Source: Pseudonocardia sp. MH-G8
Lineage (GTDB): Bacteria; Actinomycetota; Actinomycetes; Mycobacteriales; Pseudonocardiaceae
Direction: 5' to 3'
Assembly: GCF_002262885.1 (NCBI RefSeq)
Contig: NZ_NKYF01000003.1
Coordinates: forward strand, 252,382 to 316,381
Length of the DNA: 64,000 nt
This document shows, piece after piece, positions 35,169-43,579 of the stretch; the first letter of the stretch is position 1; the number at the start of each line of letters is the position of its first letter. A model generated the notes under the pieces. The model worked only from the letters and a program-made list of their open reading frames with translations, did not search any database and had not been told where the DNA came from. A program made the position numbers and the translations under genes.

Positions 35169-35691
35169 GCGATGACTCCAGACGGACGAGACGGAACGTG
35201 GACGAACCTGCGGCGAAGCCGGAAAAGCGCAGGGAAGGAAGAACCGTGCACGTCGCGCCTGAGGCAGCGACCCGCATCTGGACGGATCACGTCAACATCC
35301 AGAGGTCGTACGCTGGGCCGGAGCTCCCGATGCGCATCGTCAGCATCGTTCGATCGGCCCAGCCCGCCCGGAGGCGGAACGGATCGGACGCTAGCAGATG
35401 ATCGACGACATCCACCGGGCGATGAGACGCGCGTCACGTCTGACTCCTGTCGACGTCCATACCCGCCATCTCGGCCACGCACCTCGTCGACGACCTGCGA
35501 ACCCGGACGTGCGCGCGAGCCGAGAAGGAGGCCGAACCCATTGCGAGCGACGAACAACTTCTCCGCGGACGCGCCCGGACGGTTCCTGGAGGAAGGTCAT
35601 GGAGACCCTGGAGGCCTGAACATCCAGAACGGGCCACGCCGTCGTCTACCATCGACGACCGTCGAAAACCCGCCCATCGAAAGGCCCCGCA
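35169..35691. other. Divergent intergenic region upstream of the giant gene
   Basis: This 523-bp gap separates the giant gene (minus) from a two-TM protein gene (plus) and must hold both promoters. The GGAG for the giant gene lies at 35176-35179. Small open frames are present on both strands but have no convincing ribosome binding site or family motif. I see no long hairpin, and I could not place a -10/-35 pair with confidence. Confidence 0.5.
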
Positions 35692-36501
35692 TTGTCCACC
35701 AAGACATACAACGGCCACCGTATGACCTCGCGCGTGGGCGTCGACCCCGAGCGGTTGACGGCCGTCGTCCGCCTGGTGCAGATCAGTGGCGCCGTACTCG
35801 GGGCCCTGCTCATCGCCGGATCCTTGGTCCTGGCGTCCGTGAACGGCGGATTCGAATGGACGAGCTTCAACGAGACCCGTCAGGGCCAGACCGCGTTGAC
35901 CTACCCGGCCCTGGGACTCGTGTTCGGACTGATCTTCCTCATCGGCCCGTTCACCTTGAGACTCGTCATCCGGACGACGGCGGGTGAACAGCTCTACCTC
36001 AACGGCACCGAACTGACGATCGTGAGCCCGGGAAACCGCGAGACCAGCGTATTCAACCTGACCCGCGCCCGGGCGCAGGTACGACTGGACGCCCCGACCG
36101 GGTCGAACACAGGTCGCGCCGAGGCGAGTGGCAAGGCGGGCGGCAAGGCGGGCGCCGATGTCGGCACGCTCCGGCCGGTGCTGGCGCTGTTCCGGGATTC
36201 CGACAACCGTGAGTTCATCATCGAGCTCGCCAACCTGCATACCCGGCAGATGCGTTCGGATCGGGAGATCCTGATTCTCGAAGGCGCCATGCGGTTCGCC
36301 GCCGATCCCGCGACTCAGCGGGCGGCGGCCCAGCTGCGTACCGTGGCCCGCTGGACAAGGCTGCCGGTGATCCACGAAACCTGGCCGGACGCGATACCGA
36401 CGAGTCCGTACGACACGATGTCGGCGCCGACCCCGCGAACCCGGGTCGCCAGCGGCGTTCCGGCACCCGAGATCGAGATCGTGGGACCGAACCCCACCTG
36501 A
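35692..36501 (+). CDS. Two-TM membrane protein of unknown function
   Basis: A 269-residue product from a TTG start preceded by a weak AAAGG; an ATG at 35722 is an alternative that would shorten it by ten residues. Two hydrophobic helices (about 23-48 and 68-95) are followed by a soluble C-terminal part of about 170 residues with a Gly/Lys/Ala linker (ASGKAGGKAGAD) and a proline-rich tail. No enzyme motif is visible. It is divergent from the giant gene and shares the promoter region, so functional linkage is possible but unproven. Confidence 0.8.
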   Translation: MSTKTYNGHRMTSRVGVDPERLTAVVRLVQISGAVLGALLIAGSLVLASVNGGFEWTSFNETRQGQTALTYPALGLVFGLIFLIGPFTLRLVIRTTAGEQLYLNGTELTIVSPGNRETSVFNLTRARAQVRLDAPTGSNTGRAEASGKAGGKAGADVGTLRPVLALFRDSDNREFIIELANLHTRQMRSDREILILEGAMRFAADPATQRAAAQLRTVARWTRLPVIHETWPDAIPTSPYDTMSAPTPRTRVASGVPAPEIEIVGPNPT

Positions 36502-36570
36502 ACCGGGTGATCACCGTGAGCTCCTCGCCGGGTACGAGATCCGCGAGGCGTACGAGAACCGGTGCGTGCG

Positions 36571-36690
36571 TCAGAGGGTGGGTGCGGTGCCGGGTGCCAC
36601 CGCGCCGTAGCCCGCCTCCCTGAACGCCTCGCCCCACGGGGCCCACGAGGTCGCGTGCGGCCAGAGCCCATGGATGCGATCAGCTCTCGA
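36571..36690 (-). pseudogene. Alpha/beta-hydrolase N-terminal fragment
   Basis: The minus strand reads IHGLWPHATSWAPWGEAF followed by REAGYGAVAPG and a stop at 36571-36573. This matches the start of many actinobacterial alpha/beta hydrolases (HG oxyanion region, then SWxPW...FxxAGY). No start codon with a ribosome binding site and no catalytic region remain. I read it as a decayed remnant of about 35 codons. Confidence 0.5.
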
Positions 36691-36726
36691 AGGTTCGTGG
36701 TAGGAGATCAACATCCCCACCGGAAA

Positions 36727-36766
36727 GACCTCGGCCCTGACCGTACTGCTGGTCAGGGCCGAGGTC
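36727..36766 (-). terminator. Intrinsic terminator of tRNA-Arg
   Basis: A perfect 16-bp stem (36727-36742 with 36751-36766) has an eight-base loop and starts seven bases beyond the 3' end of the minus-strand tRNA-Arg. It is followed on the minus strand by a short T run. Confidence 0.85.
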
Positions 36767-36773
36767 CGTGCTG

Positions 36774-36846
36774 TGCGCCCGAAGGGATTCGAACCCCTAA
36801 CCTTCTGATCCGTAGTCAGATGCTCTATCCGTTGAGCTACGGGCGC
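36774..36846 (-). tRNA. tRNA-Arg (anticodon ACG)
   Basis: A 73-nt cloverleaf with acceptor GCGCCCG paired to CGGGCGC, T loop GGTTCGAATCC, and an anticodon stem TCTGA/TCAGA around the loop CTACGGA, giving ACG. No CCA is encoded. Lower flank: a strong terminator hairpin. Confidence 0.95.
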
Positions 36847-36901
36847 GTGCTGTTCAGTTGTACCCCATGCCGTGTGCGACCCGGAAGTCGACCCACGCCA
36901 G

Positions 36902-36991
36902 CGCGGAGGCTCCGGGATTTGAACCCGGGATGGGGGGTGACCCCAAACCGCATTAGCAGTGCGGCGCCATAGACCAGACTAGGCGAAGCCT
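36902..36991 (-). tRNA. tRNA-Ser (anticodon GCT)
   Basis: A 90-nt tRNA with a long variable arm typical of serine tRNAs, acceptor GGAGGCT/AGCCTCC, and an anticodon stem CCGCA/TGCGG around the loop CTGCTAA, giving GCT. It lies 55 bp upstream of tRNA-Arg on the same strand and may be co-transcribed with it. Confidence 0.95.
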
Positions 36992-37047
36992 CCCGGGGCC
37001 TCTCGGCCTCCAGCACGCTCCAGAGTACATGGGCTCGTCCAGCCGCT

Positions 37048-39009
37048 TCACGACCCCCCGGCTGCGAGCGCGAGGAACGGTCCGAGCGCGTCCGGGTTCT
37101 GCAGGGCGCCGCGGCTCACGGCCCGGTCGGCGGCCACCCCGGCCAGGATCTTCTTGACCGGGACCTCGCACTTCTTGCCGTTCAGCGTGCGGGGCACCGC
37201 CTCGACCACGACGAAGCGGTCGGGGACGTGCCGGGGCGACAGCTCGGTCCGCAGCGCGCGGCGCAGCCCCGGCTCGACGTCCTCGAGGGCGACGCCGTCG
37301 GCGAGCACGACGAAGCACAGGAGGGCTCCCTCGTCCTGCGCGCCGAGCTCGGTGGTGTCGATCACAAGCGAGTCCAGTACCTGGTCGAAACCCTCGACGA
37401 CGGCGTAGAAGTCGGCGGTGCCCATGCGGACGCCGCCGCGGTTGAGGGTGGAGTCGCTGCGCCCGTAGATGACGAACGAGCCGCGCGACGTGCGCCGTAC
37501 CCAGTCACCGTGGCGCCAGACACCGGGGAACTCGTCGAAGTACGCCTCGCGCAGCCGCACGCCGTCCGGATCGTTCCAGAACTCCACGGGCATCGACGGC
37601 ATCGGCTGCGTGATGACGAGCTCGCCGACCTCGCCGACGAGCTCCTCACCCTTCTCGTCGTAGGCGGTCACGGCGGCGCCGAGGGAGGCGCAGCTGATCT
37701 CACCGAGCCACACCGGCACCGTCGGGGAGGAGCCGACGAAGGCGGCGCACACGTCCGTGCCGCCCGAGACCGAGCAGATCTGCACATGCTCGCCCACCGC
37801 CTCACCGATCCAGCGGAAACCCTCCACCGAAAGCGGGGAGCCGGTGGAGCCGAGCGCGCGCAGCGTCCCCAGGTCGCACTCGTCGCGCGGGCGCAGGCCG
37901 GCCTTGAGGCTCGCCTGCACGAACGGCGCGGACGTCCCGAAGTAGGTCACCCGGTGCCGCTCGGCGAGCCGCCACAGCGCACCCAGGTCCGGGTGGCCCG
38001 GGTTGCCGTCGTAGAGCACCACCGTCGATCCGACGAGAAGGCCGCCGATCAGGAGGTTCCACATCATCCAGCCGGTGGTGGTGAACCAGAAGAACCGCTC
38101 GCCCGGCCCCAGCTCCATCTGCAGCCGCAGCGACTTCACGTGCTCCAGCACGATGCCGCCGTGGCCGTGCACGATGCCCTTGGGCAGCCCGGTCGTGCCC
38201 GACGAGTAGAGCACCCACAGCGGGTGGTCGAACGGCACCGGCTCGAACGCGAGCTCGCCGGGCGTGCCCGTGAACTCGCTCCACGGCACGGTGCCGTCGA
38301 GGGTCGCCTCCTCGTCGAGGTAGCCCACGAGCACGGTGGCCGCCAGCGTGGGCAGCTGGGAGCGCAGCGTGTCGACGGTCCCGCGGACGTCGTAGCCCTT
38401 CCCGCCGTAGACGTAGCCGTCCACCGCGAGCAGGACGGTCGGCTCGATCTGGGCGAACCGGTCGTGGACGGCGCGCGCTCCGAAGTCCGGCGAGCACGAT
38501 GACCAGACCGCGCCGAGGCTCGCGGCAGCGAGGAACACGACGAGCGTCTCGACGCAGTTCGGCGCCAGCGCGACGACGCGGTCCCCACGCCCGACCCCGG
38601 CGCGGACGAGCCCGGCCCGCGCCCGGCCGACGAGATCGCGCAGCTCACCGCGCGTCACCTCGCGCTCGAGCCCGTCCTCCCGGGCGAACACGAGTGCGAC
38701 GTCGGTGTCTGCGCCGTTGCTCAGCGCCTGCTCGGCGTAGTTCAGCGTGGCGCCGGGGAACCACTCGGTGCCCGGCATCTCGGCGCGGCCGAGCACCGCG
38801 GTCGGCGCGTCGTGGAACCGGACGCCGAGGAACTCGGCCACCGCGGACCAGAAACCTGCGAGGTCGGTGACCGACCACTCGTGCAGCGCGGCGTAGTCGG
38901 GCACGTCCACACCGCGGTGCTCGCGCACCCACTCGGTGAACTCGGCCAGCGGGCCGCGGTGCCCGGACTCAGGGGCCCACAGGACGTCGGGGGTCTCGGC
39001 ACCGGTCAT
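37048..39009 (-). CDS. aacS: Acetoacetyl-CoA synthetase (acetoacetate-CoA ligase)
   Basis: A 653-residue ANL-superfamily ligase, the usual length for AacS. It activates acetoacetate with ATP and CoA in ketone-body and leucine-derived carbon use. The N-terminal acyl-CoA-synthetase cap carries EFTEWVREHRGVDVPDY. The AMP-binding P-loop YSSGTTGLPKG lies at residues 268-278. An AacS-typical FFWFTTTGWMMWNLL follows, and near the C-terminus NGKKCEVPVKKILAG contains the catalytic Lys region. I chose the ATG at 39007-39009; a TTG 15 bases upstream is in frame. It lies 51 bp downstream of the dienelactone-hydrolase-like gene on the same strand and probably shares its transcript. Confidence 0.93.
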   Translation of the reverse strand: MTGAETPDVLWAPESGHRGPLAEFTEWVREHRGVDVPDYAALHEWSVTDLAGFWSAVAEFLGVRFHDAPTAVLGRAEMPGTEWFPGATLNYAEQALSNGADTDVALVFAREDGLEREVTRGELRDLVGRARAGLVRAGVGRGDRVVALAPNCVETLVVFLAAASLGAVWSSCSPDFGARAVHDRFAQIEPTVLLAVDGYVYGGKGYDVRGTVDTLRSQLPTLAATVLVGYLDEEATLDGTVPWSEFTGTPGELAFEPVPFDHPLWVLYSSGTTGLPKGIVHGHGGIVLEHVKSLRLQMELGPGERFFWFTTTGWMMWNLLIGGLLVGSTVVLYDGNPGHPDLGALWRLAERHRVTYFGTSAPFVQASLKAGLRPRDECDLGTLRALGSTGSPLSVEGFRWIGEAVGEHVQICSVSGGTDVCAAFVGSSPTVPVWLGEISCASLGAAVTAYDEKGEELVGEVGELVITQPMPSMPVEFWNDPDGVRLREAYFDEFPGVWRHGDWVRRTSRGSFVIYGRSDSTLNRGGVRMGTADFYAVVEGFDQVLDSLVIDTTELGAQDEGALLCFVVLADGVALEDVEPGLRRALRTELSPRHVPDRFVVVEAVPRTLNGKKCEVPVKKILAGVAADRAVSRGALQNPDALGPFLALAAGGS

Positions 39010-39060
39010 ACGGGCAGCATGCAATCCCGGGCGGCCGCGCGCCAGAGCCCTTCCTCACAG

Positions 39061-39759
39061 TCAGCGCAGGTGGGAGTCGAACCAGTTCAGGGTGCGCTGC
39101 CAGGCGTCGGCAGCGATCTCGGGGTCGTCGTCGAACCGGTGGCCGCGGCGCGGGTAGACCACGACGTCCGTGGCCATCTGCGACGAGGCCGCGGCGTCGC
39201 GGAGGCGGGCGATCTCGGGATCGGGCTCGCCACCGGCCTCGCCCCCGTAGATGCCCAGCCACGGGCAGGTGAGCCCGGGTGCCGCGTCGACCAGCGCGGG
39301 CAGGCCGGGAGCGGGCGCCGCGGACACGGCCTCGTCCGCCACGGTGATGGCGGCACCGAGGGTGCGTTTGGCCGCCACGAGCAGCGCGACCGCGCCACCG
39401 AGGTCGAACCCGACCACGCCCATCCGATCCGCCGTCACGCCGTGGTCGGCGAGCCAGCCGAACGCGGTGTCGGTGTCGGCCATGACCTGCTCGCCCTCGA
39501 GCCGGTCGACCTGTTGCTGGACCTCCTCGTCAGCACCGTCGAGCTCGTCGGCGCCGTCGCGGTGGTAGAGATGAGGTGCCACGGCCAGCCAGCCGTCCCC
39601 GGCGAGACCCTGCACGAGGTTCCGCACGGCGTCGGTGACGCCTCGCGCCTCGTGCAGCACGACGATCCCCCCGCGGATCGCGCTGACCGGCTCTGCGACG
39701 GTGAGCCGCAACACGCTGCCGTCGAGCAGCGGAACGGTCTCGGTGCGGATGTCGGTCAT
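39061..39759 (-). CDS. Dienelactone-hydrolase-family protein with Asp at the nucleophile position
   Basis: A 232-residue alpha/beta hydrolase with the dienelactone hydrolase layout: VVLHEARGVT near the N-terminus (Glu of the family), nucleophile elbow VVGFDLGG, and a catalytic His in RRGHRFDDD. In the family the elbow is GxCxGG; here the Cys position holds Asp. Asp nucleophiles occur in haloalkane dehalogenase-type alpha/beta hydrolases, so activity may differ from lactone hydrolysis. It is upstream of aacS on the same strand, which suggests a role in organic-acid catabolism. Confidence 0.85.
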   Translation of the reverse strand: MTDIRTETVPLLDGSVLRLTVAEPVSAIRGGIVVLHEARGVTDAVRNLVQGLAGDGWLAVAPHLYHRDGADELDGADEEVQQQVDRLEGEQVMADTDTAFGWLADHGVTADRMGVVGFDLGGAVALLVAAKRTLGAAITVADEAVSAAPAPGLPALVDAAPGLTCPWLGIYGGEAGGEPDPEIARLRDAAASSQMATDVVVYPRRGHRFDDDPEIAADAWQRTLNWFDSHLR

Positions 39760-39820
39760 GGTTCCAGGGTGTCACGGCAGGGTGACATGGGAAGCCCCGG
39801 GCACGGATACGGTGACGCGC

Positions 39821-40873
39821 ATGACGCTGATCCGCCCCGACCTCGACACGCTGCCGGCGTACGTGCCCGGGAAGGCGATCCCGGGCGCGATCAAGCTGGC
39901 CAGCAACGAGGTCGCGCTGCCGCCGACGCCTCCCGTGCTGGCCGCGATCGCCGAGGCCGCGGCGGCCGGCAACCGCTACCCGGACCTGGCGGTGACCAGC
40001 CTCACGTCCCGGCTCGCGGACGTGCTCGGCGTGGCGCCCGAGCGGATCGCGGTGGGGTGCGGCTCGGTGAGCCTGTGCCAGCAACTGGTGCAGGCCACCT
40101 GCCACGAGCCCCAGGACGAGGTCCTGTTCGCCTGGCGCTCGTTCGAGGCCTACCCGATCGTCACCCAGATCGGCGGAGCCACGATCCGCACCGTGCCCCT
40201 CGACCCCGAATTCCGGCACGACATCGACGCGATGGCGGCCGCCGTCGGGCCGCGGACCCGGCTGGTGTTCGTCTGCAGCCCCAACAACCCGACCGGCACC
40301 GCCGTCAGCCGCGAGGAGCTGGAGCGCCTGCTCGCCGCCGTCGGCCCGGACGTCCTGGTGGCGCTCGACGAGGCCTACCACGAGTACGTCACCGATCCGG
40401 ACGTCGTGGACGGCACCGACCTCCTCGACGCGCACCCCAACCTGGTGGTGCTGCGCACGTTCTCGAAGGCCTTCCGGCTGGCGGCCCTGCGCGTGGGCTA
40501 TGCGATCGGCACGGCCGAGGTGGCCACGGCGCTGCGCAAGGTCAGCTCGCCGTTCAGCGTGAGCTCGGTGGCGCAGGCGGGCGCGATCGCCGCGCTGGAC
40601 GACGCCGAGGCGCTGCTCGGCGGCTGCGCGGGCGTCGTCACCGAGCGCGCGCGCGTGCGCGAGGCCCTGCTCGACGCCGGCTACACCGTCCCGCCCACCC
40701 AGGCGAACTTCGTGTGGCTCGCCCTCGGCGAGCGGACGGCGCCGTTCGCCGCGCACTGCCTGGAGCACAAGGTGGTCGTGCGGCCGTTCCACCCCGACGG
40801 CGTGCGCGTCACGATCTCGACGCCGGAGGAGAACGACGCGTTCCTGGCGGCCGCACGCGGGTTCCGGGCGTAG
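39821..40873 (+). CDS. HisC-like class I/II aminotransferase (histidinol-phosphate or aromatic amino acid aminotransferase)
   Basis: A 350-residue PLP enzyme. Visible signatures: CSPNNPTGT (substrate and cofactor loop), VALDEAYHEYV, the PLP Lys in TFSKAFRLAALRVGY, and the C-terminal Arg in VVRPFHPDGVRVTI. The ATG at 39821 gives the start MTLIRPDLDTLPAYVPGK, typical of the family. No other histidine genes are near, so an aromatic aminotransferase (Pat-type) role is as likely as HisC. It is divergent from the hydrolase gene, with 61 bp between the starts. Confidence 0.9.
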   Translation: MTLIRPDLDTLPAYVPGKAIPGAIKLASNEVALPPTPPVLAAIAEAAAAGNRYPDLAVTSLTSRLADVLGVAPERIAVGCGSVSLCQQLVQATCHEPQDEVLFAWRSFEAYPIVTQIGGATIRTVPLDPEFRHDIDAMAAAVGPRTRLVFVCSPNNPTGTAVSREELERLLAAVGPDVLVALDEAYHEYVTDPDVVDGTDLLDAHPNLVVLRTFSKAFRLAALRVGYAIGTAEVATALRKVSSPFSVSSVAQAGAIAALDDAEALLGGCAGVVTERARVREALLDAGYTVPPTQANFVWLALGERTAPFAAHCLEHKVVVRPFHPDGVRVTISTPEENDAFLAAARGFRA

Positions 40874-40888
40874 GCGGGGCAGGGCGAC

Positions 40889-40919
40889 GACCCGGCCCCG
40901 CGCGTTCCGGGGCCGGGTC
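40889..40919. terminator. Bidirectional hairpin between convergent genes
   Basis: An 11-bp perfect G+C stem (40889-40899 with 40909-40919) with a nine-base loop and partial outer pairing, between the aminotransferase (plus) and the GlsB-type gene (minus). No U tract; it probably acts as an actinobacterial I-shaped terminator. Confidence 0.7.
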
Positions 40920-40933
40920 GCTCGCCCGGTGGG

Positions 40934-41209
40934 TCAGCGGGTGACGCCGCGCCTGCCGTAGATCCCCGCGACGATCGACACACCGATCGCCGCCACGACG
41001 ACCTGCATGACCAGCTCGATCCAGTCGATGCCCCCCGTGTCGGCGACACCGAAGAAGCCGGCGATCCAGGTGCCGATGAAGGCAGCCACGATGCCGACCA
41101 GGATGGTCAGCCAGATGGGGATGTTCTGCTTCCCCGGCACCACGAGGCGGCCGAGGAAGCCGATGATCGCACCGATGATGATGGCGGTGATGATCCCGGT
41201 AACAGTCAT
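40934..41209 (-). CDS. GlsB/YeaQ/YmgE-family small membrane protein
   Basis: A 91-residue protein with Gly-rich transmembrane helices: MTVTGIITAIIIGAIIGFLG, then IPIWLTILVGIVAAFIGTWI and VMQVVVAAIGVSIVAGI. This matches the transglycosylase-associated protein family, stress-linked inner-membrane proteins of unknown biochemistry. GGAG lies upstream of the ATG at 41207-41209. The C-terminus is basic (GRRGVTR). Confidence 0.9.
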   Translation of the reverse strand: MTVTGIITAIIIGAIIGFLGRLVVPGKQNIPIWLTILVGIVAAFIGTWIAGFFGVADTGGIDWIELVMQVVVAAIGVSIVAGIYGRRGVTR

Positions 41210-41359
41210 TCGAGCTCCCGACGCTAGTCCGGGCCGCACCCCTCGCGGCTCGTGTACGCATTGGGTAGCACGGAGTGACGAGGCGCGCAGGACGCAGCGC
41301 GATATCACACCCGAAGCGTTATCGCCCGATCGGGTGGCCGAGAGCACGTCGACCTGCGT

Positions 41360-42124
41360 TCAGTCCTCGAGGACGTACCCCTCACCGCGGACGGTGCGGA
41401 TGCGCTCCGCACCGATCTTGCGCCGCAGGTAGGAGATGTAGACCTGCACGAGGTTCGGCGAGGCGGGATCCGACCACACCTCGCGCGACAACCGGTCCGG
41501 GGCGACGACATCGCCGGGCGTGGCCATGAGCGCCATCAGCAGCGCGTACTCGGTGGGCGAGAGGGCGACGGGCTGCCCGTCGACCGTGACGTCGCCGAAC
41601 TCGGTGTCGACGACCAGCTCGCCGTGGCGCAGCACGGTGTTCTCGAGCACGGGCCCGAGCCGGAGACGCAGCCGGATCCGGGCGGCGAGCTCGTCGACGG
41701 CGAACGGGCGCACCAGGAAGTCGTCCCGGTCGCCGCGGAGCTGACCGAGCAGCGCCAGCCTGCGCTCGCGCGGGGTGACGGCGATGACCGGCACGGTGGG
41801 CGCTTCGGACTGCACCGCCGCCAGCACGGCCGCCTGGTCCGGACCCGGCAGGTCGACGTCGATCACGATGAGCGCCGGGTCGCGCGTACGCACGGCGTCG
41901 AGCACGCCGATGCCGTCGCTGACGAGGCTCACCGACACGCCTTCGGAACGAAGGCTGCGCAGCACGGAAGCTGACGCCGCAGTCGGGGGCAACGCCAGCA
42001 GGACATGGTCGTTCGGGGGCACGGGCACGCGCGCCGACGCAGCGGTCGACGTGTACGAGGACGCACCCCCCGGGGGAGCAGCGGGGAGCATCGCGGCCCA
42101 CCTTCCCGCAGACGCACCCGCCAT
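41360..42124 (-). CDS. OmpR-type response regulator with degenerate receiver domain
   Basis: A 254-residue protein. Residues 39-150 resemble a receiver domain with a phospho-acceptor candidate Asp89 in VIDVDLPG, but the N-terminal acidic pair is missing (VLLALPP) and the conserved Lys is Arg (LVRPF). Residues 155-254 are an OmpR/PhoB winged helix (LSPTEYALLMALM, VQVYISYLRRKIG, IRTVRGEGYVLED). There is no sensor kinase beside it. The ATG at 42122-42124 gives a long polar N-terminal extension; a second ATG at residue 12 has a better purine-rich upstream. It may work without phosphorylation. Confidence 0.88.
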   Translation of the reverse strand: MAGASAGRWAAMLPAAPPGGASSYTSTAASARVPVPPNDHVLLALPPTAASASVLRSLRSEGVSVSLVSDGIGVLDAVRTRDPALIVIDVDLPGPDQAAVLAAVQSEAPTVPVIAVTPRERRLALLGQLRGDRDDFLVRPFAVDELAARIRLRLRLGPVLENTVLRHGELVVDTEFGDVTVDGQPVALSPTEYALLMALMATPGDVVAPDRLSREVWSDPASPNLVQVYISYLRRKIGAERIRTVRGEGYVLED

Positions 42125-42335
42125 AACAATCGGCTAACGGAGCGACATTGCCCCGGCGAGCACCACCCCGACGCAGGAGCTGAGAGCCTTCTTACGCCGA
42201 ACGGAGTACGTATCGCGCTGAAACACGCCGATCGGGTGCGTTCCGGCGCGCCGAGGCGACCCCTGGGCGCGCACGAGCAACCTCGACTCTCAGGTTTCCG
42301 AACACGACGCGTCACCGTCCCTATCGTTCGGCCCC

Positions 42336-43490
42336 ATGCGAAGGAGAACCTCCGCTGCAGGCGGCCGCCCGGAAAGCTCGACCGACCTGATCGAGCGGGT
42401 CACCGCCGAGCGCGACGGCGTCGCCGTGAGCGCCAGCGGCCGACACCGGGTGCCGGCGGGCGACACCGACGCGGTGGTCACCAGGGAACCGCTCCCCAGC
42501 ACCAACCCTCCCACCCGCCGGCTCGCACCGCTGGCTGCAGGCGCCGTGGTGATGCTCGTGGCCACGACGGTCGCGAGCCTCACGCAGTCGAGCGAGGACA
42601 CGCCGCTCGCCGCGCAGGAGCTGAGCAGCGTGACCGCCCCGGCCACCGTCGCGGCACCCCCGAGCACGGCGGCTCCGACGACCGAGCCCGAGGCCGCGCC
42701 GGCCACGGAGCCCGCTCCCCAGGCCGCCGCGGCGACCTCCGACGACGAGCCGGAGAAGTCCGAGAAGTCGGGCAGCTCCGAGAAGTCCGGCAGCTCCGGG
42801 AAGTCGGGCAAGGCCGAGAACGGCGGCGGCGAGAAGGCCGCCGCCCCGCGCAGCGCCGGCAGCGGTGGTGAGGGCACGCAGGCCGCCTCCGCGCACGGCT
42901 GGAGCCAGGTCGGCGGCGACGAGTTCAACGGCGGCAAGAGCACGCAGTGGACCGTGTACGAGGGCGAGGGACACGCCGGCAACGGCCGCCGCACCGAGGA
43001 GGCGATCGGCGTCGAGAACGGCATGCTGGTCATCCGGGGCGACGGCGAGGGCAACACCGGCGGCATGTCCTGGAAGGAGGACCAGCGCTTCGGCCGCTGG
43101 GAGATGCGCGCCCGGTTCCCCAAGGGCGACGACCAGTACCACCCTGTGCTGCTCCTCTGGCCCGACGAGGGCAGCTCGGGCGACGGCGAGACCGACTTCG
43201 CCGAGACCACCAGCGCCTCGGAGAAGGTCTCCTTCTTCCTGCACTACGGCGACGAGCAGGAGTACGCGCACAAGACCCTCGACATCTCGGAGTGGCACAA
43301 CTACGCCGTCGAGTGGGTGGACGGGCGCATGACCGGCTACATCGACGGCGAGAAGTGGTTCGAGAGCACCGACGAGGGGACGCTGCCTCCCGGCAAGCTG
43401 CACCCGACGATCCAGCTCGACTACTTCCCCGAGGACGGGTCCCCCGAGCCGACCGAGATGCACGTCGACTACATGCGGATCTACGAGTAG
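42336..43490 (+). CDS. Membrane-anchored glycoside hydrolase family 16-like protein
   Basis: A 384-residue protein with a cytosolic N-terminus of about 62 residues, one membrane helix (LAPLAAGAVVMLVATTVASL), a Pro/Ala/Thr then Glu/Lys/Ser-rich linker (EKSEKSGSSEKSGSS), and a C-terminal beta-jellyroll of about 200 residues. The GH16 catalytic signature ExDxxE is present as GETDFAETTS, with FGRWEMRARFPKG and WHNYAVEWVDGRMTGYIDG as family landmarks. Predicted extracytoplasmic activity on beta-glucans; the substrate is not decided. It is divergent from the response regulator gene. Confidence 0.88.
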   Translation: MRRRTSAAGGRPESSTDLIERVTAERDGVAVSASGRHRVPAGDTDAVVTREPLPSTNPPTRRLAPLAAGAVVMLVATTVASLTQSSEDTPLAAQELSSVTAPATVAAPPSTAAPTTEPEAAPATEPAPQAAAATSDDEPEKSEKSGSSEKSGSSGKSGKAENGGGEKAAAPRSAGSGGEGTQAASAHGWSQVGGDEFNGGKSTQWTVYEGEGHAGNGRRTEEAIGVENGMLVIRGDGEGNTGGMSWKEDQRFGRWEMRARFPKGDDQYHPVLLLWPDEGSSGDGETDFAETTSASEKVSFFLHYGDEQEYAHKTLDISEWHNYAVEWVDGRMTGYIDGEKWFESTDEGTLPPGKLHPTIQLDYFPEDGSPEPTEMHVDYMRIYE

Positions 43491-43537
43491 CACTTCGGCA
43501 CCTCGATGCCCCCGGGCTCTGCACGATGCCCGCACGC

Positions 43538-43574
43538 CCCGTCCCGCCCGGCGCTCCCCACCGGGCGGGACGGG
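43538..43574. terminator. Hairpin between GH16-like and LLM genes
   Basis: A perfect 14-bp stem (43538-43551 with 43561-43574) and a nine-base loop lie between convergent stop codons. Likely a bidirectional terminator. Confidence 0.75.
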
Positions 43575-43579
43575 TGCGT

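Noticed and set aside
1..35168. Splitting the giant frame into several ordinary genes
   Set aside because: No stop codon exists in the frame and no internal start is forced. Domain borders are linked by in-frame linkers. I kept domains as separate sub-features instead.
35198..35401. Small plus-strand frame of 67 codons upstream of the giant gene
   Set aside because: No ribosome binding site, no recognisable motif, and it lies over the expected promoter of the giant gene.
36218..36646. Minus-strand frame of 142 codons overlapping the two-TM gene and the hydrolase remnant
   Set aside because: Composition is shadow-like and it crosses the clear plus-strand coding sequence. Only the short hydrolase-like segment in another frame has support.
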